The notes under the pieces are model-generated. The model worked only from the letters and a program-made list of their open reading frames with translations, did no database searches and was not told the DNA's origin. 64,000 nt of DNA from positions 60,416 through 124,415 of the forward strand of contig JBBANM010000005.1 of the NCBI GenBank assembly GCA_040401995.1. Reading direction: 5' to 3'. Below are positions 1-8,911 of the stretch, piece by piece. Position 1 is the first letter of the stretch; the number at the start of each line of letters is the position of its first letter. The position numbers and the translations under genes were made by a program. The stretch is from Haliscomenobacter sp040401995. GTDB lineage: Bacteria > Bacteroidota > Bacteroidia > Chitinophagales > Saprospiraceae.

Positions 1-1
1 T

Positions 2-1375
2 GAGTTGTATTCCTATGTTGCGCTGCTGAACATATTGCTGACTTACCGGATGGAGACAGCCTACTTTCGCTTTGGTAACAAACCAGCAGAAGCAGATAAA
101 GTTTTTTCCACCTCCTCTTTATTTTTATTGGCCTCCACCTTGCTTTTTTTAGTAGCTGGTTTTGTTTTTGCTCAGCCCCTGGCAGCCTTACTTAGCTATC
201 CGCAGCATGCCAATTATTTTATTTGGCTTACGCTGGTTTTGGCTTTGGATACCCTTTCTGCTATCCCATTCGCCCGTTTGCGTTTTGCCAATCGACCGCT
301 CAAATTTGCTAGCATCCGCATTTGGAATGTGGTTGCGAATATCGTTTTTATTTTCTTTTTCCTTGAAGTTTGTCCGCGTCTAGATCGGGCGGGCATTCAA
401 TGGGCGCATTTTTTTTATCACCCCAATGACCGCATCAACGATATCTTCCTCGCCAATGTGCTGGCTAGTATGATTACGTTGCTACAATTGATTGGCCCCT
501 ATTTTCAAATCCGCCTACAGTTGGATTGGGATTTACTCAAAAAAATGTTGCGCTACTCTGGCCCATTGATCATTGCAGGCATAGCTGGGGTCATCAATCA
601 GCTCATTGGCACGCCGATGCTCAAATACTTTGGCGGCGGAAATCTGGAATCCAACCTCAGTCAAGGCGGGATTTATGGAGCTGCCGCTAAGATCCCGGTA
701 ATGATGAACCTTTTTACCCAGGCTTTCAACTATGCCGCCGAGCCTTTCTTTTTTCGCAATGCGGGTAAAGAAAACACCAAATACGTATACGGACAAGTAG
801 CGCAAGCCTTCACATTGGTGGCTTGTTTGGCCTTTTTGGTGATTATGTTGTACTTGGAAGTCATCATCGTTTATTTCGTAGGACCCAATTTTCGCTCTGG
901 TTTAGGGATTGTACCTATATTATTGGTGGGCAATCTTTTTTTGGGGTTGTACTACAGTTTTTCCATTTGGTATAAATTGACCGACCGTACCGAATTCGGT
1001 AGCCTTATCGCCATTGGCGGTTCGGTGATTACCATTGTGCTCAACATCTTGCTCATCCCCTATTTGGGTATTTATGGCCCGGCTTGGGCTGCCTTGGCTT
1101 GTTATCTTTTTATGGTAGTGGCCAGTTATCTTTCGGGGCAAAAACATTATCCATTGACGTATCCTATCGGTCGGATGGTGTTGTATTTTTTGATCGCGCT
1201 GGCAGGTTATGCGGTTAGTTTAGTGGTAGCAAAAAGTGGCTGGAACGCCATTTTTATTTTTATCCTTAACACCTTAATTTTGGTTTTCTGTTTGGGCGGC
1301 TATTTTTGGCTGGAAAAAGACAAGCTTCAAAATTTGTTTTTTCGCAAAAAAACAGCTCCTAATCCTCCGGGATAA
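2..1375 (+). CDS. Polysaccharide/lipopolysaccharide flippase (MATE/Wzx-like), 5' partial
   Basis: C-terminal 457 codons of a multi-spanning inner-membrane protein of the oligosaccharide flippase (Wzx/MATE-like) type, expected to move lipid-linked sugars across the inner membrane. The frame is open to the left edge (codon 2-4 is Glu), so the true start and probably the first helix lie outside the window. About a dozen hydrophobic helices can be seen, with the family-like segment 'LLTYRMETAYFRF' near the start and the 'YSGPLIIAGIAGVINQ' loop before the central helices. The C-terminus ends in a basic tail (FFRKKTAPNPPG). An SDR gene follows 12 bp downstream in the same direction, suggesting co-transcription. 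Family assignment is secure; substrate is unknown. Confidence 0.85.
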   Translation, partial: ELYSYVALLNILLTYRMETAYFRFGNKPAEADKVFSTSSLFLLASTLLFLVAGFVFAQPLAALLSYPQHANYFIWLTLVLALDTLSAIPFARLRFANRPLKFASIRIWNVVANIVFIFFFLEVCPRLDRAGIQWAHFFYHPNDRINDIFLANVLASMITLLQLIGPYFQIRLQLDWDLLKKMLRYSGPLIIAGIAGVINQLIGTPMLKYFGGGNLESNLSQGGIYGAAAKIPVMMNLFTQAFNYAAEPFFFRNAGKENTKYVYGQVAQAFTLVACLAFLVIMLYLEVIIVYFVGPNFRSGLGIVPILLVGNLFLGLYYSFSIWYKLTDRTEFGSLIAIGGSVITIVLNILLIPYLGIYGPAWAALACYLFMVVASYLSGQKHYPLTYPIGRMVLYFLIALAGYAVSLVVAKSGWNAIFIFILNTLILVFCLGGYFWLEKDKLQNLFFRKKTAPNPPG

Positions 1376-1387
1376 AACGCTTTATAC

Positions 1388-2200
1388 ATGAACACAGAAA
1401 AATATACTTTAATTACTGGCGCTAGTCATGGCATTGGGCTCGCAATGGCGCGCGAATGTGCCCGCAGGGGGCGAAATGTTGCTTTGGTAGCGCTCGATGA
1501 ACCCATGCTACATACCGAAGCAGCGGCAATAGCGCAGGAATTTGGAATAAAAACTGCAGCCTTAGGCATTGACTTGACCCTTCCTGGCGCGCCTGTTCGG
1601 GTATATGAGTGGACCAAAGCGCAGGGTATTCAGGTGAATATGTTGATTAACAACGCCGGTTTTGGACGCGGAAATTATTATGAGAACATCCCTTGGCCGG
1701 TTTATCAAACCATGCTGACCCTCAACAATCAGGTGCCCGCCGAGTTAACCCATCTTTTTTTACCTGATTTAAAAAAGGAGCCTGCAGCGCATTTACTCAA
1801 TGTTTCCAGCATGGAAGGCTTGATGCCCATGCCCGTTAAGGTAATCTATTCCTCCACCAAGTTTTTTATCTACGCCTTTACTTTGGCCTTGCGCGAAGAG
1901 CTCTACAACTTCCCGATCAAAGTGAGCTTACTTTGCCCTGGCCCCGTAGTGACCAATGAAGACGGGCTCCAACGCATCAAAAGTGCGGGATGGAAAGCTA
2001 AATTGGTCGTTATGTACCCTGATCAGGTGGCGCCTATCGCCATTGCCGGACTACTAAAGGGAAAGCGCATCATTATCCCCGGCATTGTCAACCTCATCAT
2101 TACTATTATTAATGGCATGATGCCGCTACCCATGCGGATGCGCTCGCTGCGCGGGGTGAGTCGGGCGGCAGTTCCTAAAGGGGTGGATGTAGTGCACTAA
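1388..2200 (+). CDS. SDR family NAD(P)-dependent oxidoreductase
   Basis: Classical short-chain dehydrogenase of 270 residues with a Rossmann fold. The cofactor motif TGASHGIG is at residues 10-17, NNAG at 88-91, the catalytic Ser in 'NVSSM' near 140, and the YSSTK active-site Tyr154/Lys158. The extension after residue 220 (several hydrophobic stretches, 'IVNLIITIINGMMPLPMRM') resembles the membrane-associated tail of DltE/YqjQ-like SDRs. It begins 12 bp after the flippase gene and is convergent with another SDR only 6 bp away. Substrate cannot be read from the sequence; the flippase neighbour hints at envelope or lipid metabolism, which is inference only. Confidence 0.85.
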   Translation: MNTEKYTLITGASHGIGLAMARECARRGRNVALVALDEPMLHTEAAAIAQEFGIKTAALGIDLTLPGAPVRVYEWTKAQGIQVNMLINNAGFGRGNYYENIPWPVYQTMLTLNNQVPAELTHLFLPDLKKEPAAHLLNVSSMEGLMPMPVKVIYSSTKFFIYAFTLALREELYNFPIKVSLLCPGPVVTNEDGLQRIKSAGWKAKLVVMYPDQVAPIAIAGLLKGKRIIIPGIVNLIITIINGMMPLPMRMRSLRGVSRAAVPKGVDVVH

Positions 2201-2206
2201 CCCAGC

Positions 2207-3058
2207 TTAGAAAAAGCTATCGATGCTGCACAAATCCAGGCACATGTCCCACAACTTAGCGGCATCTTCCTGAACATACGAAGCTTTTGACGAAGGCTTG
2301 GGTTGGCATTTGTCCCAATACAAACCGCTGCGACCTTGAGCTGCTGGATCGCTGGCGCAATAGATTTGACAAAGCGCGCCTTCTGCTGGTAAAACGCCGC
2401 CACTGCGCCGAATGCGCCAAGCCAAAGCATGCAAAGGATTGGTATGTTTAACGCCAATATCCGTTTTTACCAAACCTGGCTGGATGGCATAAGTACCCAC
2501 ATTGGCCTCGCTTTTTCGGCGATCCAATTCGGAAACAAATAGGATATTGGCCAGTTTGGATTGGTTGTAAGCGGTGAGCCCGTGGTAATTTTTGGTGAGG
2601 TTAAGATCGGCAAAATTGATCTTTCCCCGGAAATGCGAATCAGAAGCTACACAAACGATGCGGCCATCACTCGATTGGCGAATAGCAGGGTACAACTGCT
2701 GTGTCATCAACACATAGGCCAAATGATTCACGGCAAACATGGTTTCTACGCCGTCTTCGGTGAGGGTATGTTTTGAAATCCAAGTACCGGCATTGTTGAC
2801 CAATACGTCGATTTGTGGATGTTGGGCGATAATAGAAGAACAAGCGGCGCGAATCGAAGCTTGCGAAGCCAAGTCAACTTCCACCAGCTCCAAAGCATCA
2901 TTTTTACTAGCAGCAAAAATCTGATCCAACGCTTGTTGGCCCTTGTCTTTGCTACGACTCATTAATATTACCCGATGCCCCAGTAAGGCTAAAGCTTTGG
3001 CAGTTTCAAATCCCAAACCGGCATTGGCGCCGGTTACAACACTGATTTTTTGTTGCAT
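2207..3058 (-). CDS. SDR family oxidoreductase, retinol-dehydrogenase-like
   Basis: 283-residue short-chain dehydrogenase. TGANAGLG at 9-16, NNAG at 88-91, 'VASDSH' serine motif near 139-141 and YNQSK (Tyr164, Lys168) are all present, and the pattern resembles retinol dehydrogenase/WW-domain oxidoreductase-like SDRs. I chose the ATG at 3058 (MQQKISVVTG). The frame continues upstream to 3226, but that stretch overlaps the divergent lpxD start and a recognisable promoter, and it encodes no SDR sequence. The gene is convergent with the SDR before it and divergent from the lpxD-like gene. Real substrate unknown. Confidence 0.85.
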   Translation of the reverse strand: MQQKISVVTGANAGLGFETAKALALLGHRVILMSRSKDKGQQALDQIFAASKNDALELVEVDLASQASIRAACSSIIAQHPQIDVLVNNAGTWISKHTLTEDGVETMFAVNHLAYVLMTQQLYPAIRQSSDGRIVCVASDSHFRGKINFADLNLTKNYHGLTAYNQSKLANILFVSELDRRKSEANVGTYAIQPGLVKTDIGVKHTNPLHALAWRIRRSGGVLPAEGALCQIYCASDPAAQGRSGLYWDKCQPKPSSKASYVQEDAAKLWDMCLDLCSIDSFF

Positions 3059-3075
3059 TGTTCGTCCATTTGCAG

Positions 3076-3104
3076 CAAAAGTAAACACATTGCCGAAAGC
3101 ACAA
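3076..3104 (-). promoter_or_regulatory. Predicted Bacteroidota sigma-A promoter for the leftward SDR
   Basis: On the minus strand TTG (3104-3102) is followed after 18 nt by TACTTTTG (3083-3076), matching the Bacteroidota -33 TTG / -7 TAnnTTTG pattern. It lies 17 bp before the chosen ATG at 3058, which supports that start over the longer frame. Confidence 0.5.
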
Positions 3105-3164
3105 CGATAAAGAATAGAAAAATTCCCTTCTGAACGCTTATTTTCACCTCCACAAAATAGGCTT

Positions 3165-4097
3165 ATGCAATTTCCACAACCCATTCCGATAAAAGAAATC
3201 GCTGCGTCCATCCAAGCAGAAATCATTGGCGATGATCAAGTGCTCGCACTGGGCATCAACGAAATCCATCAGGTACGCCCGGGCGATATTACTTTTGTTG
3301 ATGTAAAAAAATACTTCGACAAATCTTTAAAATCGGCGGCTAGTATCGTGATTTTAAATGAGCGGGTACCTGCGCCAGAAGGAAAAACGCTGTTGCTGTG
3401 TGCAGAACCGTTCAAGGCTTACAACGACCTGGTACTTGCACATCGCCCTTATCAGCCCTTAACACAAGCCATCAGTCCGCTGGCCAATATTGACCCTACC
3501 GCCATCATTGAACCAAATGTTGTCATTGGCCCCTACGTAACCATTGGTGCTAACAGCCACTTGCAAGCAGGTGTGATTATCCACGAACACACTATTGTTG
3601 GAAAAAACGTAACCGTTCAGTCGGGCGCCATCATTGGTACTGAAGCCTTTTATTTCAAACGCACCCCTGAAGGATACACCAAATGGCGCTCAGGCGGCAG
3701 GGTAATTCTGGAAGACAATTCCGACATTGGCCCCGGCTGTACCATCAACAAAGGCGTATCCGGAGATACCATCATTGGCGAAGGCAGCAAATTGGATTCT
3801 CAAGTGCACATTGGCCACGATGTGGTGATTGGCAAACGCTGTTTGTTGGCCGGCCAGGTAGGTGTTGGCGGCAATACCGTTTTAGGAGATGACGTGGTGG
3901 TTTACGGCCAGGCAGGGATTGCCCAAAACCTAAAAATTGGCGCCAAGGCAATTATTTCAGCCAAAGCGGGGGTTTCTAAAGATTTGGAAGGGGGTAAATT
4001 GTATTTTGGCACCCCAGCTGCCGAGGCCAGAGCGGCTTATCGAGAATTGGCGGCGCTGCGGCATCTTCCCGATTTTTTGGCCAATTATTACAAATAG
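3165..4097 (+). CDS. lpxD: LpxD-like UDP-3-O-acylglucosamine N-acyltransferase
   Basis: 310-residue left-handed beta-helix acyltransferase. The N-terminal uridine-binding-type domain (about 1-100, with 'INEIHQVRPGDITFVDVKKY') precedes hexapeptide repeats running from about 108 to 285. His218 in 'IGHDVVIG' matches the LpxD catalytic-base region, and the C-terminal helix 'YRELAALRHLP' is typical. LpxD adds the second hydroxy-acyl chain (N-linked) in lipid A synthesis at the cytoplasmic membrane. It is somewhat shorter than E. coli LpxD (341 residues), and Bacteroidota often carry an additional LpxD-like paralogue, so this may be the second copy rather than the housekeeping enzyme. No other lpx gene is adjacent. 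Confidence 0.8.
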   Translation: MQFPQPIPIKEIAASIQAEIIGDDQVLALGINEIHQVRPGDITFVDVKKYFDKSLKSAASIVILNERVPAPEGKTLLLCAEPFKAYNDLVLAHRPYQPLTQAISPLANIDPTAIIEPNVVIGPYVTIGANSHLQAGVIIHEHTIVGKNVTVQSGAIIGTEAFYFKRTPEGYTKWRSGGRVILEDNSDIGPGCTINKGVSGDTIIGEGSKLDSQVHIGHDVVIGKRCLLAGQVGVGGNTVLGDDVVVYGQAGIAQNLKIGAKAIISAKAGVSKDLEGGKLYFGTPAAEARAAYRELAALRHLPDFLANYYK

Positions 4098-4121
4098 GTG
4101 CTGGGCAAGTACTGTAGTACT

Positions 4122-4481
4122 CTAAATCTTCTCCAAGGTATCCCTGGTTAACTCGCCCTTCGTATCGCCAGTATTGAGCGTTGTGTTTGGCTCAAATAGC
4201 ATCACCGCTACTTCTTGCGCGGCAACGGGGCGGTGCTCTACACCACGTGGTACGATTAGGAATTCACCAGCCTTGAGTTCAACGGTTTTATCGCGAAACT
4301 CCATATTGAATTGGCCATCCAATACATAAAATAGCTCATCTTCATCGTCGTGTTTGTGCCAAACGAACTCCCCTTGAAATTTGACCAATTTTACGTGTTG
4401 ACCATTCAGTTCACCGACAATACGCGGATTCCAATGGTCAGAAAACAAGGTAAGCTTTTCGGCAATGTTGATTTTTTGCAT
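4122..4481 (-). CDS. Small cupin-domain protein, copy 1
   Basis: 119-residue single-domain cupin. Motif 1 is seen in 'WHKHDDEDELFYVLDG' (two His plus acidic residues, a metal site) and motif 2 in 'PRGVEHRPVA'. Such small cupins are often annotated as mannose-6-phosphate-isomerase-like or simply cupin; the actual substrate is unknown. It is 114/119 identical to the protein at 7031-7390 (changes T11A, L50M, A71T, P98L, D113E). The two genes are in direct orientation and flank a broken TonB receptor. The stop is TAG here and TAA in copy 2. It is convergent with the lpxD-like gene, 24 bp away. Confidence 0.85.
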   Translation of the reverse strand: MQKINIAEKLTLFSDHWNPRIVGELNGQHVKLVKFQGEFVWHKHDDEDELFYVLDGQFNMEFRDKTVELKAGEFLIVPRGVEHRPVAAQEVAVMLFEPNTTLNTGDTKGELTRDTLEKI

Positions 4482-4503
4482 GGCAATGGTTTTTGAAAAA
4501 AAT
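4123..4503. repeat. Direct repeat, left copy (cupin gene)
   Basis: About 380 bp that recurs at 7032-7412 in the same orientation. I count 21 mismatches and no gaps over the 360-bp coding part, about 94% identity. Similarity fades about 20 bp upstream of the start codon and at the stop codon, so the repeated unit is essentially the cupin gene alone. Confidence 0.85.
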
Positions 4504-4602
4504 TGTAATTTAGTTTAGTTCTTTATTGCAACTAAAATTGTAAACATTAACATTGAATAAAGGACTAATGCTTTGCCGTTTTTGAAAAGTGTTTTCATTT
4601 TT

Positions 4603-6767
4603 TCAAAATTTTGCAGAAAACCCAACGTAAATACTTCTACCTACTGCTGGAATAATCCCAGGTCCTGGGTATTCATCTGTTCTACGAGTAAAATAAGATT
4701 TGTCAGTAAGATTGTTAATGCCTGCCTTGATAGAATAATTTTTTATTTTATATGACCCACTAAGATCCATCACTGTATATGCTGGAATATAGCCTGCAAT
4801 TGGGTTGTCACTATATTTTACATTTGAAGCATCACCATAGGCATCACCAATTGAATTAATTTGAAATGTAGTAGATAAAGGCCTTGTATTAAAAATAACT
4901 CCAATCCTGTTTATGTATTTTGTAGCGGTTTCTACTCGATTTCCTTTGAATTCACCACTTGTATAGGTAGCATTAATATATGAAAAAGAATTAAAAATAC
5001 TAAAACCATATTTTGAGCGTGGATTAAAATATTTAAGAAAATTAAATTCGATATAACTTTCTACGCCTTTATGAACACTGTTACCCGTATTAGTTCTGAA
5101 ACCATATTCTTCCAGTGTTTTAGGGTCAGTTAATAATTTTTCGCCAATCCGATTATTATATGCCAAATAGAATAAACCTATATCAAAATTTAGATAATTT
5201 TTGATTGTGCCTCGATATCCTAAATCTGAATTTTATAGCCGTAAGAATCTTTTAAATTAGGGTCTATTTTGGATGCGACACCAAAGGGTTCTAATTGACT
5301 ATAATCAATTGGTCGATAGGCTTGGCTTATGTTTGCATAGATATTACTATAATCTGAAACCTTATACTCTGTTCCCAAACCAAATAACAGGAGGTACCTA
5401 TTTCGGCTTTGGTTGGGTATTTGTTTGATATTGTCCGAAATTTTATAACCTTGTGCCGTACTGTTAATGTATTCAAAACGGAAACCTGGGGTAATCGTTA
5501 ATCTTTCACTAACTCTGAATAAGTTTTCAATATATGGAGCAATATTAGTGGTGGTAAAGTCTAAATCATAGCCCCAAGTGCCTGATATGGATAAATCAAA
5601 ATCACTTGATGTAGTGCCTTCACCACCTCCTTGTCTTTTAAACCATCCGTAGGCTACTCTTATGCCCCCTGCAATGCTTGATTGATGAGTTCCCAATTGA
5701 TAATTATGAGATAGCCTTAATTCATTTGAGATACTGTTCATATTTTCAGTACCTACCTCTCTTGGTACAAAGTTATTTGTTGCAGGGTCTATTCCATCAG
5801 TTGCAGAAGGGCCACCGTCTTCATTACGCCATACCAGCGAACGATTACTGAATAAATAAGTAGATTTAAAAGTGATGCTGGTATTTTTTGACGGATTGTA
5901 ATTTAAAAAAGTGGCTATTATATTCCAAGGGCTTTTTAACCAATTTCTTGCTCTTGTAGAACTTCTTGGATTGGCATTAAATGTGCTGTCATTCAAACCA
6001 CCTGCCATCTGAATTTTATTTCGTAAAAGTGAATATTCAAGCCCAAATGTAATTTTTTTAGAAGCATTATATTGAACTTTCCCATAGCCAGATAGTTGCC
6101 ACTGTTGGCTATTTGGACGGTATCCGTCCAAATTTCGGTATTGAATAAAACCGTAGTAACTCAATTTTTTATATCTCCCTCCAATGGAATTGAACGAATT
6201 ATATAATCCAAAACTTCCCATGGTTTGAGAAGTCATAAACTCAACTGGTTTGTCAGGTGCATCTTTGATGATATAATTGACAAGTCCCCCAAACTGAGCT
6301 CCAAATTGAAGCGAAGCAGCACCTCTTACCATTTCTATCCTTTGGACAGCTTCCATTGGTGGTGTATAATAGGCCTCATTATAGCCATAAACATCAGCAC
6401 TAATATTGTACCCATTTTGCCGAGTATTCATTTCAATACTCTGAGTCGGATTTAACCCTCTTGTTGCAATACCATTCGCCGTAAAGCCCGAACTTTCAGT
6501 TTCGACAATGTTTAGTCCAGGTATTCTTCCCAAAATTTGTCGTGTGTTGTTTATTGCTTTATTGGCATCAAGGCTATCAACAATAATTACTTCATTTTTC
6601 TTACCTGCATAAATAATTCCGTCTTTGAGTTCTGGTAAATGCCCTGTTCCTCGAACAGTCCTAAAACCAACAACGGTAACTTCTTTAAGCTCTTTAACTT
6701 TAATGCTGTCGGGTTTTTGAGCCAATATAGAGGTACTAATTAGCATCAAAAATATTAGCTTGTTCAT
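4603..6767 (-). pseudogene. FecA-like TonB-dependent receptor, interrupted by a frameshift
   Basis: Outer-membrane siderophore/ferric-citrate type TonB receptor, about 720 residues if repaired. The 5' part (6767-5220) has a signal peptide (MNKLIFLMLISTSILAQ), a TonB-box-like 'EVTVVGFR', the plug with 'VQRIEMVRGAASLQFGAQ' and much of the barrel. Reading then hits a TAG after 'SYGYKIQI'. The barrel continues one frame over from about 5222 ('LGYRGTIKNYLNFDIG') down to the terminal barrel strand 'GRSIYVGFSAKF' ending at 4603. A single missing base around 5222-5235 explains this. No second stop is seen, so the lesion is recent or a sequencing error. The gene is visibly AT-richer than its neighbours and is bounded by duplicated cupin genes, both signs of acquisition. 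Ligand inferred to be an iron chelate. Confidence 0.85.
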
Positions 6768-6797
6768 CTTTATTTAGATTAATTAAAAATAATAGCG

Positions 6798-6828
6798 CAA
6801 ATGTAATTTTCAAAACCTTTAAAAGCAA
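6798..6828 (-). promoter_or_regulatory. Predicted promoter of the TonB receptor gene
   Basis: Minus-strand TTG (6828-6826), 20-nt spacer, TACATTTG (6805-6798), matching TTG/TAnnTTTG. It lies 30 bp upstream of the receptor ATG at 6767. No clear Fur box could be identified by eye. Confidence 0.5.
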
Positions 6829-6871
6829 ATTTTTTTTAAAATTCTAAATAAATTTGCTTAAGAACAGGTGA

Positions 6872-7021
6872 ATAACAAAGTACCATTTTAGCCGACGCTA
6901 TTTTGCTGCCAATCGACTATCTTTTGAAGCGCAATATTGGCAGTGCAACGAAAAAATAGGAAGTGTGGCAGTGAAAGAGCAAGGTAAAAGTGAGGACTTA
7001 TTGCTTAACCGTTCCTTATAG
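6872..7021 (+). pseudogene. Possible gene remnant (49 codons, no start codon)
   Basis: Between the TonB receptor promoter and cupin copy 2 an open frame follows the TGA at 6869-6871 and runs to a TAG at 7019-7021. Its translation (ITKYHFSRRYFAANRLSFEA... ending LLLNRSL) has protein-like composition but no ATG/GTG/TTG near its beginning. It could be the 3' end of a gene cut off when this segment was assembled. I do not recognise the family, and it could be chance. The rest of 6768-7030 holds only the receptor promoter. Confidence 0.2.
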
Positions 7022-7030
7022 TACCCTACC

Positions 7031-7390
7031 TTAAATCTTCTCCAAGGTCTCCCTGGTTAACTCGCCCTTCGTGTCGCCAGTATTGAGCGTTGTGTTTAGC
7101 TCAAATAGCATCACCGCTACTTCTTGCGCGGCAACGGGGCGGTGCTCTACACCGCGCGGTACGATTAGGAATTCCCCTGTCTTGAGTTCAACGGTTTTAT
7201 CGCGAAACTCCATGTTGAATTGGCCATCCAATACATAAAACATCTCGTCTTCATCGTCGTGTTTGTGCCAAACGAACTCACCTTGAAATTTGACCAATTT
7301 TACGTGTTGACCATTCAGTTCGCCCACAATACGCGGATTCCAGTGGTCGGAAAACAAAGCAAGTTTTTCGGCAATGTTGATTTTTTGCAT
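7031..7390 (-). CDS. Small cupin-domain protein, copy 2
   Basis: 119-residue cupin, 95.8% identical in protein to copy 1 at 4122-4481, with the same 'WHKHDDEDE' and 'RGVEHRP' metal-site motifs. It lies downstream of the sucB terminator, whose hairpin is only 24 bp from this start codon, so it must have its own promoter in the short gap or depend on read-through. Codon differences between the copies are scattered and mostly synonymous. This suggests both have been under protein-level selection since the duplication, or that one copy came in from a close relative. Confidence 0.85.
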   Translation of the reverse strand: MQKINIAEKLALFSDHWNPRIVGELNGQHVKLVKFQGEFVWHKHDDEDEMFYVLDGQFNMEFRDKTVELKTGEFLIVPRGVEHRPVAAQEVAVMLFELNTTLNTGDTKGELTRETLEKI

Positions 7391-7412
7391 GGCATTGTTT
7401 TTTACAAAAAAT
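7032..7412. repeat. Direct repeat, right copy (cupin gene)
   Basis: Partner of 4123-4503, same orientation, no gaps, about 94% identity by eye. The two copies enclose about 2.5 kb holding the TonB receptor. Confidence 0.85.
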
Positions 7413-7413
7413 T

Positions 7414-7453
7414 AAAAAAGCGCGACCCTCAACCAGGAGTGTCGCGCTTTTTT
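7414..7453. terminator. Bidirectional intrinsic terminator
   Basis: Perfect 13-bp stem (7414-7426 with 7441-7453), GC-rich core GCGCGAC and A/T runs on both sides, 14-nt loop. It serves as the terminator of the leftward sucB gene ending at 7471. Confidence 0.85.
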
Positions 7454-7470
7454 ATCAACTTTTACAATTT

Positions 7471-8712
7471 TTATACATCCAACAACATCGCGGTTGGATC
7501 TTCAAGCAAGTCTTTCACTTTCACCAAGAAAGTTACTGAAGAGCTGCCATCGATCACGCGGTGGTCGTAAGAAAGCGCGATGTACATCATCGGGCGAATC
7601 TCAATTTTATCCCCCACAGCGATGGGGCGATTCTTGATGCTGTGCATGCCCAAAATCGCCGATTGAGGTTCATTGATGATTGGCGTACTCATCAAAGAGC
7701 CAAATACCCCGCCATTGGTGATGGTGAAAGTACCGCCGCTCATATCTTCTAGGGTCAGCGAGTTGTTGCGCGCTTTACCAGAAAGATCCTTCAAGGCCAA
7801 TTCAATTTCAGCAAAGTTGAGCGATTCAACGTTGCGGATTGGCGGCACCACCAAACCATTTGGTGTAGAGATGGCAATAGAGATATCGACAAAATCGTGG
7901 TAGATGATGTCTTCTCCGTCAATTTGAGCATTGACCTCAGGCATGGCCATGAGTATCTTGGCGCAAGCTTTGGCAAACAAAGACATAAAGCCCAATTTGA
8001 TACCGTATTTGGCTACAAATTTTTCTTGGTATTTTTCCCGTAGCGCCATGATTGCCGTCATGTCTACCTCGTTGAAGGTAGTCAACATAGCGGTTTCGTT
8101 TTTGGCACTCACCAAACGCTTAGCGATGGTGCGGCGCATACGGCTCATTTTTTTGCGCTCGGCATTGCGACTAAATGCAGTAGGAGCAGCCTTAGGCGTA
8201 GGCGCGGGAGTGCTTGCAGGAGCAGCGGCCGGAGCAGCTGGTTTTTGTTCAACAGCTTTAACAGCATCGTCTTTAGTGATTCGGCCATCTCTGCCACTAC
8301 CTGTAACTTGGTTGGCAGCAACACCGCCTTCGTCCAGGATCTTAGCAGCCGATGGAGAAGTATGTCCAGTAGCATAGTTGGCAACTGGAGCAGCTACTGG
8401 TGCTGCTTTTTCAACAGGCGCAGGAGCAACTGCTGGCGTTTCAACTTTAGGAGCAGGAGCGCTGCCCGCGGTTACGCTGGTATCAATTTGCGCCACTACG
8501 GCGCCAATTTTAAGATCGTCTCCTTCTTTGGCCACGAAAATTAGTTTTCCGGCCGCTTCAGCAGGAAACTCCAACGTGGCTTTGTCCGATTCAAATTCGC
8601 AAATGGGTTCATCTAGTTTAACGATGTCTCCTTCGGCTTTAAGCCAACGCGATAGGGTTACTTCCTGGATGGATTCCCCGATGGTGGGTACTTTTAGGTC
8701 TACTATGCTCAT
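7471..8712 (-). CDS. sucB: 2-oxoglutarate dehydrogenase E2 (dihydrolipoyl succinyltransferase)
   Basis: 413-residue E2 of the 2-oxoglutarate dehydrogenase complex, transferring the succinyl group from lipoamide to CoA in the TCA cycle. Domains: lipoyl domain 1-80 with Lys44 in ESDKATLEF, an Ala/Pro-rich linker, an E3-binding domain about 125-165 ('SPSAAKILDEGGV...GRDGRITKDD'), a second Ala/Pro linker, and the acyltransferase core ending with catalytic His384/Asp388 in 'YDHRVIDG'. I chose ATG 8712 (MSIVDLKVPTIGES), which starts exactly at the lipoyl domain; the frame extends 11 codons further without homology. sucA and lpd are not in the window. A strong hairpin ends the transcript. Confidence 0.95.
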   Translation of the reverse strand: MSIVDLKVPTIGESIQEVTLSRWLKAEGDIVKLDEPICEFESDKATLEFPAEAAGKLIFVAKEGDDLKIGAVVAQIDTSVTAGSAPAPKVETPAVAPAPVEKAAPVAAPVANYATGHTSPSAAKILDEGGVAANQVTGSGRDGRITKDDAVKAVEQKPAAPAAAPASTPAPTPKAAPTAFSRNAERKKMSRMRRTIAKRLVSAKNETAMLTTFNEVDMTAIMALREKYQEKFVAKYGIKLGFMSLFAKACAKILMAMPEVNAQIDGEDIIYHDFVDISIAISTPNGLVVPPIRNVESLNFAEIELALKDLSGKARNNSLTLEDMSGGTFTITNGGVFGSLMSTPIINEPQSAILGMHSIKNRPIAVGDKIEIRPMMYIALSYDHRVIDGSSSVTFLVKVKDLLEDPTAMLLDV

Positions 8713-8911
8713 AAAGGTTGATAAGTCTAATGAAAAGCTCTGCAATAATCCGGTAAAAGCATTAATTAAACAACAATTCGAGTGGGTTTTTGGTCGAGCA
8801 GTCTTAGATTAAAAAAAAACCAGATCACTCGAGTAGACAAAAACCACCTAATTAATTGACGGACAAATATTTAAAACTCAGTGCTTTCAAAACAAACGCC
8901 ACAACTGCAGA

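Noticed and set aside
3059..3226. Longer start of the leftward SDR at 3226
   Set aside because: Overlaps the divergent lpxD-like gene and contains a good promoter; no SDR sequence in the extension.
8145..8812. Several long open frames opposite and beside sucB
   Set aside because: Shadows of the Ala/Pro-rich sucB linkers; low-complexity translations, no start or promoter support.
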